Below are positions 1 to 5,659 of a stretch of 6,941 nucleotides of DNA, in pieces. The notes beneath the pieces are model-generated. The model ran no database searches. It was not told the DNA's origin and saw nothing but the letters and a program-made list of their open reading frames with translations. This stretch comes from Deltaproteobacteria bacterium (lineage in GTDB: Bacteria > Desulfobacterota > Desulfobacteria > Desulfobacterales > JAUVKB01). Numbering within the stretch: the first letter of the stretch is position 1; each line of letters opens with the position of its first letter. The position numbers were made by a program, and so were the translations under genes. Location: contig JAUVKB010000113.1 in NCBI GenBank assembly GCA_030596405.1, positions 1 to 6,941 on the forward strand, read 5' to 3'.

Positions 1-530
1 ATTGTTTTTTTCCTGCAGACACTGCCTAAATATTCCAGGGCGCTTGAAATATCGGTTTTCTTGTGAAAAGGAGTAAACGTAAAAAGTTCCTTGATGACTC
101 GCCAGACATGTGACGCGCCTTTTTTAGGAGGAATATATTTTTCCACCCTGTCGGTGAATAAAATAGCGCCGACCTTGTCATTATTGCGGATCGCATTGAA
201 TGCCAGAATCGAAGCAATTTCAGCGGCGGTCTCTTTTTTCAGGTTTTCAGTCGTGCCGAAACAGCCTGATGCGCTCATATCGACAAGGAGCATAATGACC
301 AGTTCCCTCTCTTCCCTGTAGAGTTTTATATAAGGGCGTCCCATGCGGGCTGAAACCTTCCAGTCTATGCTCTTTACGTCGTCACCTGGTGAATACTCCC
401 GAACTTCCTCAAACTCGATTCCGGAACCGCGGAACACGGACCTGTACTGGCCCGCCATCACAGTATTGACCAGACGGCCGCTTTTAATGTGGATTTTTTT
501 TATTTTTTTTATGATTTCAGGTGGCAGCAT
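1..530 (-). CDS. DUF58 domain protein (partial, C-terminus beyond left edge)
   Basis: This is the first 176 residues of a DUF58-family protein, read by translating the minus strand; the gene continues past the left edge. The N-terminal part shows the family signature: a GxG(I/M)EFxEVREYxPGDDVxxIDWxxxARMGxxYIKxYxEERE block at about residues 35-76. A von Willebrand A-like fold follows, with a MIDAS-type DxSxS (D84, S86, S88) and a later KTDISSAL segment (about 158-165). DUF58 proteins usually sit beside MoxR ATPases, and the pair is thought to act as a chaperone-like or metal-insertion module; the exact substrate is unknown. ATG at 530 is the first possible start because a TAA codon lies directly upstream in frame. 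The ribosome-binding site is weak (an AGGT about 8 nt upstream). It lies 32 bp downstream of moxR and is probably co-transcribed with it. Confidence 0.93.
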   Translation of the reverse strand, partial: MLPPEIIKKIKKIHIKSGRLVNTVMAGQYRSVFRGSGIEFEEVREYSPGDDVKSIDWKVSARMGRPYIKLYREERELVIMLLVDMSASGCFGTTENLKKETAAEIASILAFNAIRNNDKVGAILFTDRVEKYIPPKKGASHVWRVIKELFTFTPFHKKTDISSALEYLGSVCRKKT

Positions 531-562
531 TTAAAGAACCTGATATTTGATATTTGCCCTGG

Positions 563-1543
563 TTATGGCACCTCAACGGAGTCAAAAATCCGTCTGACGA
601 TCTGATCTGTTGTGATATCTTCAGCTTCCGCCTCGTATGTCAAAATAATTCTGTGCCGCAGCACAAGCGGCGCGATCGTCTTGATGTCCTGAGGCGTCAC
701 ATAGGCTCTTCCCTGCAAAAAAGCGTATGCGCGGGCCGCAAGGCTTAAAAATATGGTCGCCCTTGGTGAAGCCCCGTACTGTATATAGTCACGGATATCT
801 ATCTCAAAATCCTCCGGCTTTCTTGTGGCAAAGACAATATCTACAATATAATCCTTTAGTTTTTCATCCACATATATTTCTTTAATAAGCAAAACAATTT
901 CAGCAAGCTTTTCCGGCGTGACAATATGCTCCACGGCAGAGGCGTTTTCAAACCCTACTCGCTCCATGATCTGTTTTTCTTCGTTTTTATCCGGGTAATC
1001 GATGATGAGTTTTAACATGAAACGGTCCACCTGGGCTTCCGGCAGCGGATATGTCCCCTCCTGTTCGATCGGATTTTGCGTGGCCATCACAAGAAATGGA
1101 TCAGGAAGGGCAAAGGTGGTATTTCCGATGGTAACCTGGCGTTCCTGCATGGCCTCCAAAAGAGCGGACTGAACTTTGGACGGAGCGCGGTTTATCTCAT
1201 CGGCAAGTATGATATTGTGAAATACAGGTCCTTTTTTAATCGTAAAATCACCTGTTTTGGGCCTGTATATTTCTGTTCCCACAAGGTCGGCAGGCAACAG
1301 GTCGGGAGTGAACTGGATGCGTTTGAAATCCGCGTGAACAGTAGATGCAAGCGCCTTAACGGCGCTGGTTTTTGCCAGTCCGGGGACGCCTTCGATGAGC
1401 AGATGACCTTTCGTAAACAATCCTATCAACAATCCATCGATTAAATCTTTTTGCCCGACAAGAACCTTGCTGATTTCACTTTTGATGCTGTTTACAAGAA
1501 GGCGTTTTTCCTCAACCAGCCTGTTTAATTCTTCAACCCCCAC
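563..1543 (-). CDS. MoxR-family AAA+ ATPase
   Basis: A 326-residue MoxR-type AAA+ ATPase, near the usual family length. Visible motifs are Walker A GVPGLAKT (52-59), Walker B IILADEIN (111-118, with D115 and E116), sensor 1 ATQNP (154-158), a candidate arginine finger in the VDRF motif (R174), and a sensor 2-type GASPRA (257-262, R261). The C-terminal lid domain follows. MoxR ATPases act in the cytoplasm as chaperone-like remodellers, usually working with a von Willebrand A-domain protein; here that partner is the DUF58 gene just downstream. I chose the GTG at 1543 because a perfect AGGAGG lies 7 nt upstream, and the protein then begins with the expected charged helix. The longer reading from ATG at 1603 would translate the terminator hairpin and adds 20 residues that do not look like the family. 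Confidence 0.95.
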   Translation of the reverse strand: MGVEELNRLVEEKRLLVNSIKSEISKVLVGQKDLIDGLLIGLFTKGHLLIEGVPGLAKTSAVKALASTVHADFKRIQFTPDLLPADLVGTEIYRPKTGDFTIKKGPVFHNIILADEINRAPSKVQSALLEAMQERQVTIGNTTFALPDPFLVMATQNPIEQEGTYPLPEAQVDRFMLKLIIDYPDKNEEKQIMERVGFENASAVEHIVTPEKLAEIVLLIKEIYVDEKLKDYIVDIVFATRKPEDFEIDIRDYIQYGASPRATIFLSLAARAYAFLQGRAYVTPQDIKTIAPLVLRHRIILTYEAEAEDITTDQIVRRIFDSVEVP

Positions 1544-1550
1544 TTTTTTT

Positions 1551-1556
1551 CCTCCT
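1551..1556 (-). promoter_or_regulatory. Shine-Dalgarno sequence of moxR
   Basis: The minus strand reads AGGAGG followed by seven A residues and then GTG. This near-ideal site decides the moxR start at 1543 over the upstream ATG at 1603. Confidence 0.85.
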
Positions 1557-1578
1557 GATAACCATTTAAATGCCGGAC

Positions 1579-1607
1579 AATATACCCAAAATGCCTCTTT
1601 CACTCAA
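1579..1607 (-). promoter_or_regulatory. Candidate moxR promoter inside the upstream terminator
   Basis: On the minus strand a TTGAGT box (1607-1602, 4 of 6 to the -35 consensus) and a TATATT box (1584-1579, 5 of 6 to the -10 consensus) are exactly 17 nt apart. Transcription would start near 1572 and leave a leader of about 29 nt with the AGGAGG in place. The -35 box lies mostly in the loop of the hairpin, and the spacer is the second arm of its stem. It is predicted by eye only. Confidence 0.45.
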
Positions 1608-1623
1608 TGGAAAGAGGCATTTT
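1588..1623 (-). terminator. Rho-independent terminator after the deacetylase gene
   Basis: A perfect inverted repeat has 14-nt arms (1588-1601 and 1610-1623) and an 8-nt loop. On the minus strand the 3' arm ends in four T residues and the hairpin lies 14 bp past the deacetylase stop codon. Read on the plus strand it has a slightly longer T run, but no plus-strand gene precedes it. It therefore most likely ends deacetylase transcription before moxR. Confidence 0.75.
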
Positions 1624-1636
1624 TAAAGGTTATTTT

Positions 1637-2689
1637 TTACAAATTCAGATTTTTCCAGAACCCGCCATGAATTTGCAAGACTTTATTTTTTATCATTTCA
1701 ACCTTTTTTTTATCCGCACAAGATACAATTGAATCAATATCGGTTTTAGACAGTCCTGACAATTCTTTTAAAACCGTTTTTACCGAATCTCTGAGGCCGT
1801 CAAGATTGTAGCCTCCCTCAAGAGTTGCCACGACCTTCCCCTTACAGCATTCATTCCCGATATCTACAACAGAGCGCGTTAATCCTGCAAAACCGTTTGG
1901 GGTGACAAGCATGCCGCCAAGAGGATCATCTTTGTAAATGTCGAAGCCGGCGGATACCAGGATCAGATCAGGATTGAATTCAAGCGCAATCGGTTTAAGT
2001 ATCTTTTCAAAAACATACAAATACTCTCCATCGCCATGGCCGGTAGACAACGGTACGTTTACTGTAAACCCTTTCCCTTTTCCCGTTCCAGTCTGTTCAA
2101 AAGCGCCGGTGCCCGGATAGTAGGGATATTGATGTGTTGAAAAGTAAAGGATGGAATCGTCATCTTCAAAGGAATGCTGTGTGCCGTTTCCATGATGCAG
2201 GTCCCAGTCCACCACAAGGATACGTTTTAGGTTGTGGAATTTTTGAGCATATTTTGCCCCGATAGCCACATTATTAAAGAGGCAAAAGCCCATTGCGCGA
2301 TCCTTTTCCGCATGATGCCCGGGCGGCCTCACCAAAGCAAACGCATTGTCCAATTCTCCGGATATAACGTCGGAGATTGCCTGACATAGTCCTCCTGCCG
2401 CAAAAAGCGCCGCCTCATAAGAACCAGGAGAAGTCGAGGTGTCCGGGTCAAGGGAGCTGTGCTCCTTTCCTTCGGTTGCCGCGACCCTGTCAACGTATGC
2501 AGAAGAATGAATTAAGAGAAGCTCATCCCTTTCAGCCGGCCTCGCCCGGACTTCTTGAAATAGTCCCGCCACGTCAGGCTCTTTGAGCATATCGTAAATT
2601 GCTTCGAGCCGCTGGTGGCTTTCGGGGTGAAAGCTTCCGGTCTTGTGATTTAAGTATCGATCGTCCTTAACAATACCTGTTTTATTCAT
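1637..2689 (-). CDS. Histone deacetylase family protein (class II-like zinc amidohydrolase)
   Basis: A complete 350-residue member of the histone deacetylase / acetylpolyamine amidohydrolase superfamily, close to the usual bacterial length. These enzymes remove acetyl groups from lysine or polyamines with a catalytic zinc. Visible are RPPGHHAE with the tandem catalytic histidines H125-H126, FCLFNN (135-140), and VVDWDLHHGNGTQ (159-171) carrying zinc ligands D163 and H165. SAGFD supplies the third ligand, D250, followed by DPLGG (255-259). LEGGYN holds the transition-state tyrosine Y294. DPLGG and LEGGYN are typical of class II-like bacterial enzymes. The C-terminus (after about 312) is a Lys-rich tail. 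The start ATG has GGGGGT 6 nt upstream. All catalytic residues are present, so activity is likely; the substrate is unknown. It lies 126 bp downstream of the DUF362 gene on the same strand. Confidence 0.95.
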   Translation of the reverse strand: MNKTGIVKDDRYLNHKTGSFHPESHQRLEAIYDMLKEPDVAGLFQEVRARPAERDELLLIHSSAYVDRVAATEGKEHSSLDPDTSTSPGSYEAALFAAGGLCQAISDVISGELDNAFALVRPPGHHAEKDRAMGFCLFNNVAIGAKYAQKFHNLKRILVVDWDLHHGNGTQHSFEDDDSILYFSTHQYPYYPGTGAFEQTGTGKGKGFTVNVPLSTGHGDGEYLYVFEKILKPIALEFNPDLILVSAGFDIYKDDPLGGMLVTPNGFAGLTRSVVDIGNECCKGKVVATLEGGYNLDGLRDSVKTVLKELSGLSKTDIDSIVSCADKKKVEMIKNKVLQIHGGFWKNLNL

Positions 2690-2795
2690 TTTTTTACCCC
2701 CATTGCTGATGTTACAGGATACACCCGGAATGTTAATTAAAGCCTATAAAATAAGTTGTTGCGAGTCTATTTAAACTTGTTAATATTATTAAACC

Positions 2796-2824
2796 GGTTT
2801 TATCGCAAGCTGGTTTTATCGCAA
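2796..2824 (-). repeat. 13-bp direct repeat across the DUF362 stop codon
   Basis: The 13-mer ggttttatcgcaa occurs at 2796-2808 and again at 2812-2824, a period of 16. On the coding (minus) strand the upstream copy encodes the last codons Leu-Arg and the TAA stop; the other copy is just past the stop. It resembles a small tandem duplication. A perfect 10-bp palindrome, AAACCGGTTT, sits at 2791-2800 and overlaps the downstream copy. Confidence 0.7.
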
Positions 2825-3583
2825 TTTTCCTGCCAGATGCGGTATCTCTTTCCAGTTAAATCCAAGAAGTGTCGCTGCCCTGCGGTCGACTTCCACCGGA
2901 TTGAATCCGGCGATTATCTTTTTTTCAGGGGGATAACAGCAACGACCGCCCAGATGGTGTTCTGCAAGGCCGATAGTTGCATCCATTAAGGACAAATCAG
3001 GACTCCGATAACTGTTAAGGTCTGTAATAGATTGATGTATATTTGCATGAAGGGCCGCTTTTTTCCAAATTCCAAACCTTCCGGAATAATGCTCCGGAGG
3101 AGCAAAGCCGATCATATTTTTCAGTGTTCCTGTTATAACAGACAGGGAATGTGCTTTGAGTACCGGAAGTGAAATAATATAGTGAGTAAAAGCGATTTCC
3201 GGCAGGTATATTTCACGGAATACGGAACATTTCCTGTTTTTTATCTTTTTAAGGGGTAATTTGTTAAGATCGACAAGCGAAACCCCCTGCCGCCTGGACA
3301 AATCCTTATATCCCAACAATTCAAACACTTCGTCGGTTTCAAAAGATACGTCCCCGCACCCTTCGGCAATAACGATCTCCGCTTTTGAACAAAGGCGTAC
3401 ATATTTGACCACCGCTTCACAAAAGTCAGGCGGCGTTGTAACCGGGTGAGGTGAAGCGTTAACAAGGTTGGGTTTAATCAGTATCAAAGGTTGCTTCGCC
3501 AATATTTGCCCGGCGTTGATGAAATCGAGAGCCTTTGCCACCGATTCAGGATAAGAAGAGAAATCAATAGTTACCGGATTCAT
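2816..3583 (-). CDS. DUF362 domain-containing protein
   Basis: A 255-residue DUF362-family protein of unknown biochemical role. Family hallmarks visible are IKPNLV (36-41), KAEIVIAEG (67-75), the long SLPVLKAHSLSVITGTLKNMIG block (138-159), DLSLMDATIGL (196-206) and GFNPVEVDRRAATLLGF (226-242). Many relatives carry an extra 4Fe-4S ferredoxin domain; here the cysteines are scattered and no CxxCxxC cluster motif is present, so this is the stand-alone form. There is no signal peptide or membrane segment, suggesting a cytoplasmic protein. ATG at 3583 is the first possible start because an in-frame TGA lies two codons upstream. No clear Shine-Dalgarno sequence precedes it, so start strength is uncertain. 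It is divergent from the fmdB-like gene. Confidence 0.88.
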   Translation of the reverse strand: MNPVTIDFSSYPESVAKALDFINAGQILAKQPLILIKPNLVNASPHPVTTPPDFCEAVVKYVRLCSKAEIVIAEGCGDVSFETDEVFELLGYKDLSRRQGVSLVDLNKLPLKKIKNRKCSVFREIYLPEIAFTHYIISLPVLKAHSLSVITGTLKNMIGFAPPEHYSGRFGIWKKAALHANIHQSITDLNSYRSPDLSLMDATIGLAEHHLGGRCCYPPEKKIIAGFNPVEVDRRAATLLGFNWKEIPHLAGKLR

Positions 3584-3641
3584 TAGTCAATGGTATTTCA
3601 AAAAGTCCGGTTTGTTAATGGATTGCCAAGGTTAAGTTGAG

Positions 3642-3690
3642 CAACAATATCAAACAACAATATCAAACAACAATATCATTTGTTGTTATA
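3642..3690. repeat. Three tandem 13-bp units ending in an AT-rich hairpin
   Basis: The unit caacaatatcaaa occurs twice in full and a third time with its last bases changed. The third copy runs into an inverted partner, so that aacaacaa and ttgttgtt can pair around a 6-nt loop, followed by ATATTTTTT. Positions are good to about one base. It lies in the predicted untranslated leader of the DUF362 gene, between the divergent promoters and that gene's start. It could be a binding-site array, a weak plus-strand terminator, or simple slippage. Confidence 0.6.
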
Positions 3691-3711
3691 TTTTTTCATA
3701 TCTTATATAAA

Positions 3712-3740
3712 GACATAGAGCAACGCTGAAAAAGTGTCAA
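3712..3740 (-). promoter_or_regulatory. Candidate promoter for the DUF362 gene
   Basis: The minus strand has a perfect TTGACA (3740-3735), a 17-nt spacer and TATGTC (3717-3712, a weak -10 box). The transcript would carry a leader of about 120 nt that includes the 13-bp repeat array. Confidence 0.35.
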
Positions 3741-3766
3741 CAGCATTTCAAACAGGGCCGCCATAT

Positions 3767-3795
3767 TTGACAATAATTTATCGAAAAAATATCTA
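3767..3795 (+). promoter_or_regulatory. Candidate promoter for the fmdB-like gene
   Basis: A perfect TTGACA (3767-3772) is followed after 17 nt by TATCTA (3790-3795, a weak -10 box). The predicted start point is only about 13 nt before the ATG, leaving the GGGAG ribosome-binding site at the very 5' end of the message, so the -10 assignment is doubtful. Confidence 0.35.
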
Positions 3796-3814
3796 AATAA
3801 TTAAAGGGAGTTTT

Positions 3815-4030
3815 ATGCCGATATTTGAATTTGTATGTAAAAAATGCAATAATCAATTTGAAAAACTGGTTTTTTCAACTGATGAGTTTGTGCCGACATG
3901 TCCTAAATGTAAAAGCAAAGATGTTACAAAGCTCATCTCGGCAGGAAATTTCAGGGCACATGGAATCCCCTCGGGTTCCGGCGGATTTAAAGCGCCATCC
4001 TGTTCCCCGGCTTCCCCGGCGGGAGGGTGA
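3815..4030 (+). CDS. FmdB-family zinc-ribbon protein
   Basis: A 71-residue FmdB-type putative regulatory protein. It begins MPIFEFVCKKC, the standard opening of the family, and has two CxxC knuckles (C8/C11 and C29/C32) that should bind one zinc ion. The sequence VTKLISAGNF after the second knuckle is also typical. The tail is a flexible Gly/Ser/Pro/Ala-rich stretch with one extra cysteine near the end. The name comes from a protein associated with formamidase and amide utilisation operons, but most members, including this one, have no nearby amidase and no proven function. The start is supported by AAAGGGAG ending 4 nt before the ATG. A deaminase gene follows 125 bp downstream; no convincing terminator separates them. 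Confidence 0.92.
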   Translation: MPIFEFVCKKCNNQFEKLVFSTDEFVPTCPKCKSKDVTKLISAGNFRAHGIPSGSGGFKAPSCSPASPAGG

Positions 4031-4155
4031 AACATATAACCTGTCCCCTTAGGTTTAAGGGTTGATAAAATTATTTGTTTTTTACGAGTACGCCAGGATT
4101 AATTTTTTCCCACAGCTTTTTTTCAGAAAGGTTTACCTGATTTTAAGTATACGTC

Positions 4156-4575
4156 ATGGATTATATACACTTCATGAAAATAGCGCTGGACAATGCAAGG
4201 AAAACGCTGTATGCAGGCGAATTTCCGGTGGAATGTTTACTGGTATATCAAAACAGGATTATTGCAACAGGTTCTCGAATATGTACTGCGGGAAATTTGG
4301 TTAATGAGATTGATCATGCCGAAATGATTGCACTAAAAAGGCTTTCCGTACTTAAAGAGGATATTGATCACAGCAAGATAACTCTTTTTTCTACCATGGA
4401 GCCGTGTCTTATGTGTTTTGGCGCCATTTTGTTAAGCGGCATCGGAGAATTGGTGTACGCGTATGAAGACGTGATGGGGGGAGGCACAGGTTGCTTTTTA
4501 ACCGAGCTTGCGCCTCTGTATAAAAATCATCAAATATCAATTGTGCCGAACATATTACGCGATGAGAGTCTGTAA
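4156..4575 (+). CDS. TadA-like nucleoside/tRNA adenosine deaminase (divergent, short)
   Basis: A 139-residue protein of the cytidine/deoxycytidylate deaminase superfamily, closest in layout to TadA. The zinc site is intact: H54-A55-E56 (ligand and catalytic glutamate) and E82-P83-C84-L85-M86-C87 (PCxxC). The N-terminal helix and the GEFPVECLLV strand (21-30) match TadA's GEVPVGAVLV. It departs from TadA in several places. The conserved Asn after the GxG turn (GWNR in E. coli) is Arg here (GSRI, 39-42), the loop before HAE is about two residues longer, the DxKxGAxGS region is DVMGGGTGC, and the C-terminal helix is short. It may therefore act on a free base or nucleoside rather than on tRNA-Arg. 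ATG at 4156 is the earliest ATG after an in-frame TAA; no good Shine-Dalgarno sequence is visible. Confidence 0.82.
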   Translation: MDYIHFMKIALDNARKTLYAGEFPVECLLVYQNRIIATGSRICTAGNLVNEIDHAEMIALKRLSVLKEDIDHSKITLFSTMEPCLMCFGAILLSGIGELVYAYEDVMGGGTGCFLTELAPLYKNHQISIVPNILRDESL

Positions 4576-4891
4576 CTTTTCAAAGCCTATTTTGCGGACC
4601 CAAAAACCACTTACTGGAAGGAAAGCCTTTTAGCCGATTATACACTTAATCAATAAATTAAATTATTTTTATGGCAGGTTGTCCGGTTATGAAAAACTGT
4701 TTATGGCCTTAATATTTTTAGTCTTTTTCCTTTGGAAGTTTATCGTATTTTTTTCTTGCGTTTCTTTATGTTGTTTTATATAAATATAAATATAGATATA
4801 TTTTAATTGCTTCAGAATATCGAGCGGAATATAGAGAGCTTTGAAAGGAAAAATTTTATAATAACATTAATTGATACAGGGGGGAATAAGT
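4576..4891 (+). other. Intergenic region upstream of infC (no gene seen)
   Basis: About 315 bp without a convincing gene. The first part shows no strong terminator for the deaminase gene. The second half is very AT-rich and must hold the infC promoter. Candidates are TTGCGT (4756-4761) with TATAAA (4779-4784) at 17 nt, and TTGCTT (4807-4812) with TATAGA (4830-4835) at 17 nt. A perfect TATAAT at 4857-4862 has no -35 partner at the proper distance. thrS, which precedes infC in many bacteria, is absent. Confidence 0.6.
4756..4784 (+). promoter_or_regulatory. Candidate infC operon promoter
   Basis: TTGCGT and TATAAA are 17 nt apart; the -10 is good (5 of 6) and the -35 is weak (3 of 6). It would give a leader of about 100 nt before infC. 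The nearby AT-rich sequence offers competing choices, so this is only the best of several. Confidence 0.25.
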
Positions 4892-4894
4892 ATA
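4879..4894 (+). promoter_or_regulatory. Shine-Dalgarno sequence and ATA start codon of infC
   Basis: A run of six G residues (4879-4884) is followed after 7 nt by ATA (4892-4894), in frame with IF3. The TTG at 4871 lies before this ribosome-binding site and has none of its own. The ATG at 4916 is 31 nt past it and also has none. The ATA is therefore the best start. Confidence 0.75.
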
Positions 4895-5422
4895 GCTAGA
4901 CCAAAACAAACTAATATGTCGGATCGGATTAATATTAATAAGAATATCAGGGCGCGAGAAGTAAGGGTAATAGATCCTGACGGCAATCAACTTGGCGTTA
5001 TTACGACTGATAAAGCTCTTATTGCTGCCACTGACCATGGTCTTGACTTGGTAGAAATCTCGCCTAACGCAAATCCTCCTGTTTGCAAAATAATGGATTA
5101 TGGGCGTTATAAATATGAATTAACCAAAAAGAAACGGGAAGCAAAAAAAAAGCAAAGCATTTTTCAACTCAAGGAAATAAAGTTTCGGCCGAAGACCGGT
5201 GAGCATGATTTGAATGTTAAAATCGGACATGTTAAAAAGTTTCTTGCGAAAAAGGATAAAGTCAAGCTGACAGTTATTTTCAGAGGCCGGGAAGTTACAC
5301 TCTCACAGCAGGGTCGCGAATTGTTAGATAAGGTTGCTGCCGAAACTGCTGAAATAGCAGTTGTAGAGCGTCCTCCCAAATTTGAGGGTCGTTCGATTGT
5401 TATGATTTTATCGCCGAAATAA
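4892..5422 (+). CDS. infC: Translation initiation factor IF-3
   Basis: IF3 binds the 30S subunit, keeps it apart from 50S and rejects wrong start codons. From the ATA start the protein has 176 residues (E. coli IF3 has 180) and begins ARPKQTN after the initiator. The N-terminal domain covers about residues 15-85, with NIRAREVRVIDPDGNQLG and DLVEISPNANPPVCKIMDYGRYKYE. A Lys-rich linker helix (KKKREAKKKQ) leads to the C-terminal domain (about 93-176), with KEIKFRPKTGEHD, FRGREV and the closing EGRSIVMILSPK. All are canonical. A non-AUG start is a known device in infC: poor initiation codons are discriminated against by IF3 itself, giving negative feedback. It heads the infC-rpmI-rplT-pheS operon. 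Confidence 0.97.
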   Translation: MARPKQTNMSDRININKNIRAREVRVIDPDGNQLGVITTDKALIAATDHGLDLVEISPNANPPVCKIMDYGRYKYELTKKKREAKKKQSIFQLKEIKFRPKTGEHDLNVKIGHVKKFLAKKDKVKLTVIFRGREVTLSQQGRELLDKVAAETAEIAVVERPPKFEGRSIVMILSPK

Positions 5423-5508
5423 TGCTTTTTTGTAACCGCTTTCGTCAAATATAATAATAGTATTACATTTTGATTGTTTAATTTTATATAATATAGTTTA
5501 TTCTGGAA

Positions 5509-5554
5509 ATGGCGCGGGCCGATATTATATGGTTACCCGCGCCATCTATTTTTT
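5509..5554 (+). terminator. GC-rich hairpin with U tract between infC and rpmI (terminator or attenuator)
   Basis: A perfect 10-bp stem, atggcgcggg (5509-5518) with cccgcgccat (5536-5545), encloses 17 nt. In that loop CC (5519-5520) can pair with GG (5531-5532), leaving a 3-nt bulge UUA on the 3' side. CTATTTTTT follows at once, which fits intrinsic termination. Lying between infC and the L35-L20 genes, it may be a partial terminator or an L20-controlled attenuator; L20 is a known repressor of this operon in other bacteria. Confidence 0.8.
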
Positions 5555-5611
5555 CAACTACTTCGGGAAGTTATATTTTTATTGATATCACATACATAAA
5601 AAAATTAAGAC

Positions 5612-5639
5612 TTGTTTGAATTTTTGTAATGTATATGAT
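5612..5639 (+). promoter_or_regulatory. Candidate internal promoter for rpmI
   Basis: TTGTTT (5612-5617) and TATGAT (5634-5639) are 16 nt apart, downstream of the hairpin. The predicted start would fall at the AGGAGA ribosome-binding site, which makes this a weak candidate. Confidence 0.25.
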
Positions 5640-5659
5640 GATGCAGGAGAACATAAATA

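Noticed and set aside
1076..1444. 122-residue plus-strand reading frame opposite moxR
   Set aside because: Antisense to a well-conserved ATPase; composition is that of a complementary-strand shadow.
1544..1603. N-terminal extension of moxR from ATG 1603
   Set aside because: It would translate the terminator hairpin, has no ribosome-binding site of its own, and the AGGAGG before GTG 1543 clearly marks a later start.
3642..3690. CRISPR-like array
   Set aside because: The units are 13 bp, directly abutting and without spacers, and no cas gene is present.
4046..4083. Possible terminator after the fmdB-like gene
   Set aside because: Only a 6-bp stem (ccctta/taaggg) and the T run is about 16 nt further on, so it does not meet the usual form.
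4062..4304. 80-residue plus-strand reading frame overlapping the deaminase
   Set aside because: It is the shadow of the deaminase gene in another frame, with no family resemblance.
4857..4862. Perfect TATAAT as the infC promoter
   Set aside because: No -35 box at 15-19 nt (TTGAAA is only 10 nt away) and no extended -10 TG; the leader would barely include the ribosome-binding site.
4871..4891. TTG start of infC at 4871
   Set aside because: It lies upstream of the only Shine-Dalgarno sequence and nothing purine-rich precedes it; the added residues would be encoded by the ribosome-binding site itself.
5164..5448. 94-residue minus-strand reading frame opposite infC
   Set aside because: Antisense to the conserved IF3 C-terminal domain; low-complexity Ser/Thr-rich translation, no start signal.
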